A stretch of 54,223 bases of DNA from Chloroflexota bacterium. GTDB taxonomy: Bacteria; Chloroflexota; Anaerolineae; Anaerolineales; UBA4823. The notes under the pieces are model-generated. The model searched no databases. It was given only the letters and a program-made list of their open reading frames with translations, and had not been told where the DNA came from. The stretch lies in contig CP070764.1 of NCBI GenBank assembly GCA_020349245.1, positions 1,874,823 to 1,929,045 on the forward strand, read 5' to 3'. Below, one piece after another: positions 16,222-24,747 of the stretch. Within the stretch, counting starts at the first letter, position 1. Every line of letters begins with the position of its first letter. The translations under genes and the position numbers were made by a program.

Positions 16222-18123
16222 TTATTCATTCCTGAATTCACCTTCAACGACATCCTCACCATCTTCTTCATCCGCTCCGGGTTCGGGTTCACCCGCAGGT
16301 CCGGATCCGGCTTCTGGCTGCGCTTGTTGGTAGGCTGCTGCGCCAAGTTCTTGGACGACTTTCATTAATGCATCTGTGGCTTCGCGGATCTGCTTGGCAT
16401 CCTCGCTCGTTAACACCTCGCGCACCTTGGCAGTCTCTGTTTCAACTCTGGCTTTCAAATCTTCCGGTAATTTGTCACCCAAATCGCGCACAGTTTTCTC
16501 GGCAGTATAAACGGCATTGTCAGCCAAGTTGTGGGCTTCGATCAGCTCTTTTCGCTTGAGATCTTCTTCGACATGTGCTTCCGCATCCTTGCGCATCTGT
16601 TCGACTTCATTGTCACTTAAACCTGAGGAAGCTGTGATTGTAATGTGCTGACTGCGGTTAGTGGCTTTATCCAGGGCTGTGACTTTCAGGATGCCGTTCG
16701 CATCTATATCAAAGGTCACCTCGATTTGCGGTACGCCCCGAGGTGCCGGGGGGATACCATCAAGGATAAATTTCCCAAGTGATTTGTTGTCGTTTGCCAT
16801 CGGGCGTTCCCCCTGGAGGACATTGATCTCCACCTGGGGTTGGCTATCACTGGCCGTGGAAAAGATCTGGCCTTTCCGGGTGGGGATAGTCGTGTTGCGT
16901 TCGATTAATGGGGTGGCGACACCGCCGAGAGTTTCAACCGAGAGAGTCAACGGGGTGACATCCAGCAGAAGGATATCACTCACATCACCGCCGAGAACAC
17001 CTGCCTGGATTGCCGCACCAACCGCCACAACTTCATCCGGATTGACGCCACGGTGGGGTTCTTTATCGAACAATTTTCGTACGGCTTCCTGGACTGCGGG
17101 CATTCGTGTCATGCCACCGACCAGTACAACCTCGTTGATTTTTGATCGATCCAGATCGGCATCTTTAAGTGCCTGTCGGACCGGGCCAAGAGAGCGCTCT
17201 ATCAGGTCACCGGTCAGCTGTTCCAGTTTTGCCCGGGTGAATGTCATTACCAGGTGTTTGGGGCCGCTGGCATCTGCGGTGATATAAGGGAGATTGATCT
17301 CTGTCTGCATCATGCTGGACAATTCAATTTTTGCCTTTTCAGAAGCTTCTTTTAATCGCTGTAGGGATTGGCGATCCTGGCGCAGATCGATGCCGTTATC
17401 TTTTTTAAATTCGTCGGCGATGTATTCAATGATTCGATGGTCAAAATCATCCCCACCGAGGAAAGTATCACCACTGGTGGAGCGAACCTGGAAGACACCT
17501 TCCCCTACATCGAGAATCGAGATATCAAAGGTTCCACCACCCAGGTCATAAACTGCGATAATCTCATCAGCTTTCTTATCTAAACCATAGGCGAGGGAAG
17601 AAGCTGTGGGTTCATTGATGATACGCAATACCTCTAGCCCGGCAATTTTTCCGGCATCTTTGGTGGCGTTGCGCTGGGCATCATTGAAATAGGCAGGAAC
17701 AGTAATCACTGCCTGGGAGACTGGTTCGCCCAGGTAGGCTTCCGCATCGCTTCGCAGCTTGCCAAGGATCATTGCGGAGATCTCAGGCGGGGAATACTCC
17801 TTTCCATCCAGGATTACGCGCACATCGCCATTGGGCGCTTCGGTGACTTTATAAGGCAGGCGGGAGATCGCTTTTTTTACTTCTGGATCGTTGAACTTGC
17901 GCCCCATAAATCGTTTGATCGAGAAGATCGTATTTTCTGGATTTACTACTGATTGGTTGCGGGCTACACGTCCGATGAGGCGTTCGTGATTCTTGTTCAC
18001 AGCGACAACGGAGGGAACGAGTCGTTCTCCTTCCGCGGAGGAGATGACCACAGGTTCGCCACCCTCCATTACTGCGACAACTGAATTTGTAGTGCCCAAA
18101 TCAATTCCGATAATCTTTGCCAT
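16222..18123 (-). CDS. dnaK: Chaperone protein DnaK (Hsp70)
   Basis: 633 residues, full length. The N-terminal ATPase has the phosphate loop [14 protein letters not shown] (about 4-17), [14 protein letters not shown] (about 192-205) and [16 protein letters not shown]. The linker and substrate-binding domain begin at [19 protein letters not shown]. The helical lid ends in an acidic, disordered tail, [14 protein letters not shown], typical of bacterial DnaK. It folds nascent and stress-damaged proteins with DnaJ and GrpE, which flank it. The start is the ATG at 18123, with GGAGGAT a few bases upstream. Confidence 0.97.
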   Translation of the reverse strand: MAKIIGIDLGTTNSVVAVMEGGEPVVISSAEGERLVPSVVAVNKNHERLIGRVARNQSVVNPENTIFSIKRFMGRKFNDPEVKKAISRLPYKVTEAPNGDVRVILDGKEYSPPEISAMILGKLRSDAEAYLGEPVSQAVITVPAYFNDAQRNATKDAGKIAGLEVLRIINEPTASSLAYGLDKKADEIIAVYDLGGGTFDISILDVGEGVFQVRSTSGDTFLGGDDFDHRIIEYIADEFKKDNGIDLRQDRQSLQRLKEASEKAKIELSSMMQTEINLPYITADASGPKHLVMTFTRAKLEQLTGDLIERSLGPVRQALKDADLDRSKINEVVLVGGMTRMPAVQEAVRKLFDKEPHRGVNPDEVVAVGAAIQAGVLGGDVSDILLLDVTPLTLSVETLGGVATPLIERNTTIPTRKGQIFSTASDSQPQVEINVLQGERPMANDNKSLGKFILDGIPPAPRGVPQIEVTFDIDANGILKVTALDKATNRSQHITITASSGLSDNEVEQMRKDAEAHVEEDLKRKELIEAHNLADNAVYTAEKTVRDLGDKLPEDLKARVETETAKVREVLTSEDAKQIREATDALMKVVQELGAAAYQQAQPEAGSGPAGEPEPGADEEDGEDVVEGEFRNE

Positions 18124-18185
18124 TGATGATCCTCCGTAAAATAACTTCCATGTGACCGCTGTTTATTACGATCGGGATAATTTCT

Positions 18186-18755
18186 TTATTGTGCAACCCG
18201 CACAGTGGCAGGCCTAAGTACGCGTTCGCCAATTAGATACCCATTGCGAACAACTTCGATTATCTGTCCGCTCTCAATTCCTTCCCTGGGTTCTTGGGAG
18301 ATGGCTTCATGCCGATTGGGGTCGAATTGTTGCCCTGCAGCCTCCATTGGAACAACACCTTCTGCTTCCAATGCTGACAAGAATTTTCGATAAACTAACT
18401 CGATGCCATTTGCCCAGGAAACATCATCTGCATCAGCAGGTTGATTTTGTAAGGCGAGTTCCAAATCATCTAAAATCTCCAGATATTTGCGAATGATGTT
18501 TCCAGTAATTGACTGTTGCAACTGCTGCCGCTCTCGCTCCATGCGCTTCTTATAATTTGCAAACTCAGCCCGTTCTCGCTGCCAGCCATCTAAATACTCT
18601 TCGGACTGTCGCTGCAGGGCTGCGATCTCTTCCTGTAAACCATCAATCTCTTCAACTTCAACTTCTTCAGGTTCAGTTATGATTTCAATATTCTCCTTCT
18701 CTTGCTCATCAACTTTCTCGGTGTGCTCATCATTTTCTTTGATTTCTTCGGTCAT
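18186..18755 (-). CDS. grpE: Nucleotide exchange factor GrpE
   Basis: 189 residues from the ATG at 18755, which has GGAGG 4 bases upstream; a reading from 18791 lacks such a site. The first 45 residues are very acidic and probably disordered. A long coiled-coil helix follows (about 45-95, EEIAALQRQSEEYLDGWQRE), then the four-helix region and a C-terminal beta wing ending in NGYLIGERVLRPATVRVAQ, the canonical GrpE finish. It releases ADP from DnaK. It is separated from hrcA by 127 bases that contain a strong hairpin. Confidence 0.95.
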   Translation of the reverse strand: MTEEIKENDEHTEKVDEQEKENIEIITEPEEVEVEEIDGLQEEIAALQRQSEEYLDGWQRERAEFANYKKRMERERQQLQQSITGNIIRKYLEILDDLELALQNQPADADDVSWANGIELVYRKFLSALEAEGVVPMEAAGQQFDPNRHEAISQEPREGIESGQIIEVVRNGYLIGERVLRPATVRVAQ

Positions 18756-18801
18756 CTTGCCTCCGCAAAATTCTTTAGACATCGGTTCCATGCTGATAAT
18801 G

Positions 18802-18835
18802 AAAAGTGTAGTCCAGCCAACCGGACTACATTTTT
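18802..18835 (-). other. Hairpin between hrcA and grpE (attenuator or mRNA processing element)
   Basis: TGTAGTCC and GGACTACA form a perfect 8-bp stem with an 8-base loop (18807-18830), extended by A/T pairs. On the operon (minus) strand it is followed by CTTTTCATT, a weak T-run; on the plus strand it is followed by TTTTTATTTTT. It could reduce read-through from hrcA into grpE, or protect a processed grpE-dnaK-dnaJ message. Confidence 0.5.
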
Positions 18836-18882
18836 ATTTTTCTATGCCACCGGGTTTGCCACAGGGAACCCCCGGCTTCTGC

Positions 18883-19926
18883 TCAATCAAGATTCATATC
18901 AACGACCAAGTCGCTCAACAAATCAGCGACAAAGCGCACGGTGGATATCGTGTGACCATAAGACATGCGGATTGGACCCAATACACCCAATGTACCAGTT
19001 GCCAATCCTGGCACGCCATATCGGCCAAGAATGACTGAACATTCCCTGAGTTCTTCCCAGGTGCCTTCACCTCCAATTAAGACCTGTACGCCACCGACAC
19101 TGGTGGTAAGGACTGTGCTGGTCAGCAAATCCTGGAGAAAAGTTCTTTCTTCGAAGACTCTTAAAGCCCTGCGCGCTAAATCTATTTCAGCAAACTCGGG
19201 TTCTAAGAGGACATTGCTCAGACCGTCGCGATAAACCTCTCCACTGAGAACAGCGCTTGAGCGCTCCATCTCATCGATAACCAGGTTAAGAACATCTTGT
19301 TCCAGAGGTTCCATTTGGGGAACCAATTTGGCAATCGCATCTGTCTTCAAACCCAAACAAAGCTGGTTCAACCGAGCGGCGGCTGCGCTTAATGTCTCTT
19401 GGGAAACTGATTCGGCTAAAGCCAGCATCTGCTGGCGGATTTCACCACCGGTCAGTACAAGCACCATCAGAACTTGTCGGCCTAGGGTAGAGATCAATTC
19501 GAGGTGCTTAAAACGGGCTTTTTCAGGGTGAGGCGCGGTTACGAGTGCAGCTGCCTGTGATTGGTGGGCAAGTATGGAGGCGGCCAGTCGCAACCAGTGA
19601 TCAATATTCTGACCAGCTTGATAGAACTGGTGGGTGATCATGCGTTTTGTCTGTGGGGACAAATCGGTTTGACCCATCAGCTGGCGAACAAAATAGCGAT
19701 ACCCTTCTTCTGTCGGTTCCCGTCCCGCCGAGGTGTGCGGTTGTCGGAGAAGCCCTACCTCTGTCAGCGCAACCATCTCATTGCGAACTGTCGCGGGACT
19801 GAAGTTGAGACCGTATTTATCAACCAGTGTTTTTGACCCCACAGGTTGGGCGTTATCGATGTAATCTCGAATTACTAAGGCAAGAATAAGTTTCTGCCGC
19901 TCACCAAGGTCCATAATTTTTCCCAT
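18883..19926 (-). CDS. hrcA: Heat-inducible transcription repressor HrcA
   Basis: 347 residues, usual family length. The N-terminal winged helix includes LGERQKLILALVIRDYI, then VGSKTLVDKY and LNFSPATVRNEMVALTEVGLL, the DNA-recognition segment. The GAF-like middle and the C-terminal IRMSYGHTISTVRFVADLL segment are also family-typical. HrcA binds CIRCE and represses chaperone operons until GroEL is depleted. A perfect CIRCE sits 3 bases before the ATG at 19926, so the gene represses itself. A second in-frame ATG at 19914, preceded by GGGA, is an alternative start. Confidence 0.95.
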   Translation of the reverse strand: MGKIMDLGERQKLILALVIRDYIDNAQPVGSKTLVDKYGLNFSPATVRNEMVALTEVGLLRQPHTSAGREPTEEGYRYFVRQLMGQTDLSPQTKRMITHQFYQAGQNIDHWLRLAASILAHQSQAAALVTAPHPEKARFKHLELISTLGRQVLMVLVLTGGEIRQQMLALAESVSQETLSAAAARLNQLCLGLKTDAIAKLVPQMEPLEQDVLNLVIDEMERSSAVLSGEVYRDGLSNVLLEPEFAEIDLARRALRVFEERTFLQDLLTSTVLTTSVGGVQVLIGGEGTWEELRECSVILGRYGVPGLATGTLGVLGPIRMSYGHTISTVRFVADLLSDLVVDMNLD

Positions 19927-19929
19927 ATT

Positions 19930-19956
19930 TTAGCACTCTCATCAAGAGAGTGCTAA
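19930..19956 (-). promoter_or_regulatory. CIRCE operator of the hrcA-grpE-dnaK-dnaJ-prmA operon
   Basis: Perfect consensus: TTAGCACTC, a 9-base spacer, GAGTGCTAA. It lies about 8 bases after the predicted transcript start and ends 3 bases before the hrcA ATG, so nearly the whole 5' leader is operator. It is bound by HrcA. Confidence 0.95.
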
Positions 19957-19970
19957 ATCGTGCTTATTTG

Positions 19971-19999
19971 ATAATACCACGTCGTTATAAGATCGTCAA
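19971..19999 (-). promoter_or_regulatory. Promoter of the hrcA/dnaK operon
   Basis: On the minus strand TTGACG (19999-19994), a 17-base spacer, and TATTAT (19976-19971). A near-consensus housekeeping promoter, as expected for CIRCE-controlled operons. Confidence 0.8.
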
Positions 20000-20060
20000 G
20001 CAGACCCCTTAATAAGCTGGATCTTCTAACGCAAGATTAACACAATAAAAAGGATCTGGT

Positions 20061-20789
20061 TCAGCTTGCTGGGTTGTTTCCCCGCAGTAATTTTAAGGTT
20101 AGAGTGAAATCTCCCGGATACCCAGCATCAAAATGGGAGGGTTTACCGGTTTCAGGATGAATGAATTCAATCGACAGCGCGTGTAAACCGGGTCTCTCGA
20201 GTATCTGCATGCCAACTTGATCCATGGCTGCCCAATCAACCGCTTGAAAAATATTCAGCCCACTTCCATATAGGTTATCGCAGGCAATTGGAAAACCTTC
20301 GCAAGCGAGGTGAGCCCTGACCTGGTGGCGGCGTCCGGTCTCTGGATTGGCTTCGATCAGGCTGCAGCCGGGAAAACGTTCCAGGACTTTCAGCCGGGTT
20401 ACAGATGGTTTCCCATGCAGTTGGTCGACAATGGTTCGATGCTTGCGTCCCATGTTCTCTCTGAGGGGTTGTGTGCAAACTTTCTGCTCCCAGTCTGGAA
20501 CACCTTCTACGAGGGCGATATAGACTTTCTTGACCTTGCGATCCTGGAACTGAGTGTTTAATTGGCGGTGAACGGAAGCGTTGCGTGCCAGAACCATCAC
20601 GCCGCTGGTGAATCGATCCAGCCGGTGAACGATCCACAAGGGTCCGAGATGAGCAGGTAGAGCGGTTTTTACATGTGGTAAGGATGAATTGTATCCATCT
20701 GCAAGAGCCAACAGGCCAGCAGGTTTATTGATTACCAGGAGGTGATCGTCCTGCCAGATAATTGGTATCTCAGAATTTTCAGCCATCAT
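20061..20789 (-). CDS. RluA-family RNA pseudouridine synthase
   Basis: 242 residues. It isomerises uridine to pseudouridine in rRNA or tRNA. The catalytic motif is [13 protein letters not shown], with the Asp at about 58. The N-terminal [14 protein letters not shown] (about 14-27) and the C-terminal [13 protein letters not shown] motif complete the family set. There is no S4 domain, so it resembles the short RluA/TruC-like members rather than RluC/D. The target site cannot be predicted. Its ATG overlaps the trmD stop as ATGA, indicating translational coupling of two RNA-modifying enzymes. Confidence 0.9.
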   Translation of the reverse strand: MMAENSEIPIIWQDDHLLVINKPAGLLALADGYNSSLPHVKTALPAHLGPLWIVHRLDRFTSGVMVLARNASVHRQLNTQFQDRKVKKVYIALVEGVPDWEQKVCTQPLRENMGRKHRTIVDQLHGKPSVTRLKVLERFPGCSLIEANPETGRRHQVRAHLACEGFPIACDNLYGSGLNIFQAVDWAAMDQVGMQILERPGLHALSIEFIHPETGKPSHFDAGYPGDFTLTLKLLRGNNPAS

Positions 20790-21547
20790 TGCAGATCATC
20801 CAGTGGATAATCGCCTCCTTGATCTCTTAAATAATGATCAAGAAATTTTTGATCTTCAAGACTCAATTCAATTTTTTCCAACAGATCTGGGCGACGCTGT
20901 TGGGTGCGAATAAGGGATTGTTCCCGCCGCCAACGTGCCACCTTGGCATGGTTCCCGGAGGTAAGCACCGCGGGTACTTCCCAACCGCGATAAACTGCGG
21001 GACGGGTATAGTGCGGGTATTCGAGCAACCCGGATGCGTGGGAATCGTCAACAGCACCTCCCGGATCGCCCAATGCACCGGGTAGTAGGCGCACGATAGC
21101 ATCAATCAATACCATTGCCGGTAGTTCCCCACCGCTGAGCACATAATCACCGATCGATATTTCATCGCTGACAAGATGCTCCCGTACCCGCTCGTCAATC
21201 CCTTCATATCGACCGCAGAGGAATGCCAACCTCCCTTGGTTACTCAATTCATAGGCGACCGTCTGATCGAACAATCGACCCTGAGGGGTGAGCAGCACAA
21301 CCGGACAATCGGGTTCTTCCCCCAAAACAGCTTCAACCGCAGCAAAGATAGGTTCTGGCTTCATAACCATCCCCCCACCTCCGCCGTAAGGTACATCATC
21401 GGTGATGTGGTGTCGGTCTGTTGTCCAATCACGGATATTGTACAAATTTATCTGCACCAGCTGTCTTTGGATTGCACGGTTCAGAATGCTGGTCTGCAAA
21501 TAGGGTGGAAAAACTTCGGGAAATAAGGTAAAAACTTCGATTCTCAT
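20786..21547 (-). CDS. trmD: tRNA (guanine-37-N1)-methyltransferase TrmD
   Basis: 253 residues, full length. It methylates G37 of tRNAs to prevent +1 frameshifting. It is a SPOUT enzyme with a trefoil knot: [13 protein letters not shown] at the start, [18 protein letters not shown] (about 49-66), [12 protein letters not shown] (about 110-121), and [19 protein letters not shown] (about 131-149) forming the SAM-binding knot. Ribosomal neighbours such as rpsP or rimM are absent. Upstream, TAGAAT lies 6 bases before the ATG. It is divergent from the TPR gene at 21631. Confidence 0.96.
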   Translation of the reverse strand: MRIEVFTLFPEVFPPYLQTSILNRAIQRQLVQINLYNIRDWTTDRHHITDDVPYGGGGGMVMKPEPIFAAVEAVLGEEPDCPVVLLTPQGRLFDQTVAYELSNQGRLAFLCGRYEGIDERVREHLVSDEISIGDYVLSGGELPAMVLIDAIVRLLPGALGDPGGAVDDSHASGLLEYPHYTRPAVYRGWEVPAVLTSGNHAKVARWRREQSLIRTQQRRPDLLEKIELSLEDQKFLDHYLRDQGGDYPLDDLQ

Positions 21548-21553
21548 ACTTGC

Positions 21554-21581
21554 ATTCTACCCCAAGGAGGTAGAATAACAA
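21554..21581 (-). promoter_or_regulatory. Leaderless-type promoter of trmD with an overlapping inverted repeat
   Basis: On the minus strand TTGTTA (21581-21576), a 16-base spacer and TAGAAT (21559-21554), then 6 bases to the ATG. An inverted repeat ATTCTACC...GGTAGAAT (21554-21576) covers the spacer and the -10 box, an operator-like position. Confidence 0.6.
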
Positions 21582-21594
21582 GGTTTTGCTAATC

Positions 21595-21624
21595 TTGACG
21601 CTGCTTCCAGCGGAATGGTAAGAT
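21595..21624 (+). promoter_or_regulatory. Leaderless-type promoter of the first TPR gene
   Basis: TTGACG (21595-21600), an 18-base spacer, TAAGAT (21619-21624), then 6 bases to the ATG at 21631. This is the leaderless-type promoter with the best -35 match. Confidence 0.6.
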
Positions 21625-21630
21625 GGTTAT

Positions 21631-22890
21631 ATGTATTTGAAGGGCAGCAATTGGAATATGAAGAAGAAGCGCCGTCGGCGACCAAACCCATGGCGTGTAA
21701 TTCTCTTGTTAATATTAATCGGTGCCGCACTCTACGTGAACCAGGTTGTCGTACCGGCGATGCCTCCCCTGTTTATCCCGACGCCAACCCCAACCCGGGA
21801 TCCGGAATCCTTCGTCAGCGAAGCGGATGCATTATTCGCCTCGGCGAAATATTCGCAGGCGATAAATTCCTACGAAGAAGCTATCCAGGTCGATCCCGAT
21901 AATCCCTCGATTTATCTTGCCATCGCGAGGGCGCAAATTTACACCGGTCAATACGAGGAAGCATTGGAAAACGCTGAGCGGGCGCTGATACTAAACAATA
22001 ACAATCCATTAGCCCATTCCTTAAAAGCCTGGTCATTGGATTTTCTGGGCGATTACACTCAAGCCGAAGCTGCTATAAAATCCGCACTCGAGCTGGATCC
22101 AGAGAATGCTCTTGCCCATGCAATATACGCCGAGATATTGATGGATAAAGCAATTTCCGGGCAAGGCGATATCAATGCTATTGATAAAGCAGCTGAGGAA
22201 TCGCGAACAGCCCTTGCGCTCGATCCTACGTTGATGGAAGCTCGGCGTGCCCGGGGTTATATCCTGTGGAATACGGGCAACTTTAACGAAGCAATACAAG
22301 AATACAATGCAGCCCTGGCAATTAATGATAAAATCGCCGATCTGCACTTGGCACTGGGATACAATTATTACCTGCTCAGCGAATATGACCAGGCAGTGCA
22401 ATCTTATCTCCAGGCGTATGCATTGAACCCGACCGATCCAACCCCACCTTTTGAAATATCCCGCACCTATGCGACTGTTGGCGATTTCAGTCAATCTGTT
22501 CAGTACGCAGATCAGGCGGTGAAAACGAATCCTGCAGACGCAAAGCTGCATGGCAATCTTGGTGTGATGTACTATAAGAACAATCAGCTTTCTGAAGCTA
22601 TTCAATCCTTGGGATTAGCGATCCAAGGTGGTACCTTGGAGGATGGGCAAGTCGTCAACGCTCTTCCCCTGGATTATGGTATTGTGGCAGAATTTTATGC
22701 GGTTTATGGCTTGGCGTTGGCAAAATCCCAGCGCTGCAATGAAGCTGTCCCAATTTTTCAGGCCATCCGCAGCGGCGTACCGGAAGACGAGATCAATGTC
22801 TATAATGCAGAGCAAGGCCTGATCATCTGCCAGGAAAATATGGGGGAGATTCCTACCGAAGAGCCGACCGCGGAGATCGAATCTCCGTAG
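21631..22890 (+). CDS. Membrane-anchored extracytoplasmic TPR protein, paralogue A
   Basis: 419 residues. A very basic N-terminus (KKKRRRRP, about 11-18) precedes one transmembrane helix (about 23-41), so the remainder faces outward. A short PTPTPTR stalk (about 51-57) is followed by eight or so TPR units covering about 60-390, for example YSQAINSYEEAIQVDPDN and YEEALENAERALILNNNN. The last unit carries two cysteines 31 residues apart (RCNEAVP... and LIICQ) that could form a disulphide. The tail is acidic and Thr/Pro rich. TPRs bind protein partners; none is known here. An internal ATG at 21658 is possible, but the promoter spacing favours 21631. Confidence 0.82.
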   Translation: MYLKGSNWNMKKKRRRRPNPWRVILLLILIGAALYVNQVVVPAMPPLFIPTPTPTRDPESFVSEADALFASAKYSQAINSYEEAIQVDPDNPSIYLAIARAQIYTGQYEEALENAERALILNNNNPLAHSLKAWSLDFLGDYTQAEAAIKSALELDPENALAHAIYAEILMDKAISGQGDINAIDKAAEESRTALALDPTLMEARRARGYILWNTGNFNEAIQEYNAALAINDKIADLHLALGYNYYLLSEYDQAVQSYLQAYALNPTDPTPPFEISRTYATVGDFSQSVQYADQAVKTNPADAKLHGNLGVMYYKNNQLSEAIQSLGLAIQGGTLEDGQVVNALPLDYGIVAEFYAVYGLALAKSQRCNEAVPIFQAIRSGVPEDEINVYNAEQGLIICQENMGEIPTEEPTAEIESP

Positions 22891-22898
22891 AGTGAGTC

Positions 22899-24254
22899 AT
22901 GAATCGCCATTTAACTGGGGAAAGACCTCACTTCCGTCCCGAAAAACGCAGCATCAACCCGTACAGAGTGATCATCCTGCTGGGTTTGATCATGGGTGGG
23001 ATTTGGATCTTAATGGGTATAGACCGCGGTGATGTCGAGCCACTCTTTCAGCCTACTCCAACGCCGACCCGTAGCGCAAATTCGTATGTCATGGAAGGTG
23101 AGGCATTATTCAAGGCAGGCTCACTGGGGGGAGCCATCGAAGCTTATCAACAAGCGGTGATTGTGGAGCCTAATAATTCGCATGCCTGGGCTGAATTAGC
23201 ACGCATCCAGGCATATTCTTCAAGTTTGCTCAGTACGAATGAAGAAAGTTTTGAACGTCTGACCCAGGCTAGAGAATCGATCGACCAAGCAACGGCGATT
23301 GATCCGGATAATGCAGAGTTGCAGGCTGTGCGTTCATTTGTGCTCGACTGGTATGCATCTAATCCGCTCGTATCCCCACAGGAGAGCCAAGCTGCCTTGA
23401 ATGATGCAGAAGCCGCAGCGGTCAGAGCCCTGCAGCTTGACAATGAAAATGCATTGGCACTGGCATTTCTGGCCGAAATCCTGGTTGACCAACAAAAATG
23501 GGCTCAGGCAGAGGAAACGATCAAGCAAGCCGTGGCGATCGAACCTGACCGTATGGACGTTCAGCGCGTCTATGGTTATGTGCTTGAATCACTGGGACAG
23601 TACCGCTTGGCCATTGAGAAATACCGAGAGGCGGTAAATCTGCAACCTAACCTGACATTCCTTTACATTTTCATCGGACGAAATTTTCGCAGCCTGGAAG
23701 TTCATAACCGGGCACTAGAGGAATTTGAAAAAGCAGCTCAGATCAATGAACAGCTGGGTGTCCAGGACCCGGTTCCTTACGTGGAAATTGCCAAGACGTA
23801 TTCGCGCGATGGCGAATTTTTCATCGCAGCGCTGAATGCCGAGAAAGCATTAAGGATTAATCCCACCAATCCGAACACTTATGGACAATTGGGGATTATC
23901 TACACCAAAGCCAGGAATTTTGAGGGAGCCCAGCCTGTCTTGAAGTGTGCAGTGCGCGGCTGCAGTGCTGAGGAAAACCAAGTAGCGATTGAGCTTTTGG
24001 GTGAAGGTGTTCCAGTCAATGGAATGCCGCTTACTTCTGGAACTGTGGCATTTTATTATGCTCAATATGGATCAGTGCTCGCCGCACTCAGCCGTCCTAA
24101 TCAAAATTACTGTCCTGAAGCACTTGAAGTTTTAGCAGAAGTCCAGGCGAGCTATCCTGAAGATCCAACATTCAATCAGATTGTTGCGGAGAATATCGCG
24201 ATCTGTGATTTGGTCGATCAGCGGTCTTCTCCAGAGTCTACCCCCACCCCCTGA
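22899..24254 (+). CDS. Membrane-anchored extracytoplasmic TPR protein, paralogue B
   Basis: 451 residues, starting 8 bases after paralogue A stops, so co-transcribed. The architecture is the same: a basic N-terminus, a helix at about 24-42, the stalk PLFQPTPTPTR (nearly identical to PLFIPTPTPTR in paralogue A), then TPR units to about 430 and a Pro/Thr tail. The terminal unit again has cysteines 31 residues apart (YCPEALEV... and IAICD), with an additional pair, KCAVRGC, shortly before. This is a tandem duplication that has diverged in most of the repeats but kept the anchor, stalk and terminal cap. Confidence 0.82.
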   Translation: MNRHLTGERPHFRPEKRSINPYRVIILLGLIMGGIWILMGIDRGDVEPLFQPTPTPTRSANSYVMEGEALFKAGSLGGAIEAYQQAVIVEPNNSHAWAELARIQAYSSSLLSTNEESFERLTQARESIDQATAIDPDNAELQAVRSFVLDWYASNPLVSPQESQAALNDAEAAAVRALQLDNENALALAFLAEILVDQQKWAQAEETIKQAVAIEPDRMDVQRVYGYVLESLGQYRLAIEKYREAVNLQPNLTFLYIFIGRNFRSLEVHNRALEEFEKAAQINEQLGVQDPVPYVEIAKTYSRDGEFFIAALNAEKALRINPTNPNTYGQLGIIYTKARNFEGAQPVLKCAVRGCSAEENQVAIELLGEGVPVNGMPLTSGTVAFYYAQYGSVLAALSRPNQNYCPEALEVLAEVQASYPEDPTFNQIVAENIAICDLVDQRSSPESTPTP

Positions 24255-24295
24255 AGATAAGATCATCCATCCCCAGGGATTTTTCGAATCCCCCC

Positions 24296-24324
24296 TTGAC
24301 TTTCGCCAAGAAGTCAGGTATGAT
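24296..24324 (+). promoter_or_regulatory. Promoter of groES-groEL
   Basis: TTGACT (24296-24301), a 17-base spacer, and TATGAT (24319-24324), with the CIRCE operator starting 12 bases further on. Confidence 0.8.
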
Positions 24325-24335
24325 CTTGGCAAGAG

Positions 24336-24362
24336 TTAGCACTCTAATGCTTCGAGTGCTAA
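24336..24362 (+). promoter_or_regulatory. CIRCE operator of groES-groEL
   Basis: Perfect TTAGCACTC, a 9-base spacer, GAGTGCTAA, placed in the early transcribed region and 58 bases before the groES ATG. It should be bound by the HrcA encoded at 18883-19926. Confidence 0.95.
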
Positions 24363-24420
24363 CTTCTATGTGTGTAACCATACAAACCATATATTTTATC
24401 CAATCTGTAAGGAGGCAAGT

Positions 24421-24714
24421 ATGTCGATATCAATTAAACCGTTAGGAAACCGTGTAGTGGTCGAACCCATTGAGCAAGAAGAAGTGACCTCTGGCGGTAT
24501 CGTCTTGCCCGAAACAGCCAAGGAAAAACCCCAGAAGGGGAAAGTCCTGGCAACCGGACCTGGAGATCGGGATGACGATGGAAAACGGATCCCTCTGGAC
24601 GTGAAAGAGGGCGATACCGTGCTCTTTGCGAAATATTCAGGCACAGAGATCAAGATGGACGGCAAGAAATTGCTCATCATGCGTGAAAGCGACCTGTTGG
24701 CAATTGTCGAATAA
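24421..24714 (+). CDS. groES: Co-chaperonin GroES
   Basis: 97 residues. The ATG at 24421 has AAGGAGG 6 bases upstream; a longer in-frame reading from 24370 lies in the leader and is rejected. It is the heptameric lid of GroEL. Family landmarks are [20 protein letters not shown] at the start, the mobile loop with [14 protein letters not shown], and [20 protein letters not shown]. It is followed by groEL after 33 bases. Confidence 0.97.
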   Translation: MSISIKPLGNRVVVEPIEQEEVTSGGIVLPETAKEKPQKGKVLATGPGDRDDDGKRIPLDVKEGDTVLFAKYSGTEIKMDGKKLLIMRESDLLAIVE

Positions 24715-24747
24715 TATACAAACTAAAAGAATAAGGAGCTAGACTCT

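Noticed and set aside
24370-24420. N-terminal extension of GroES
   Set aside because: These codons lie between CIRCE and a good AAGGAGG site; GroES proteins begin at the M-S-I-S-I-K-P sequence at 24421.
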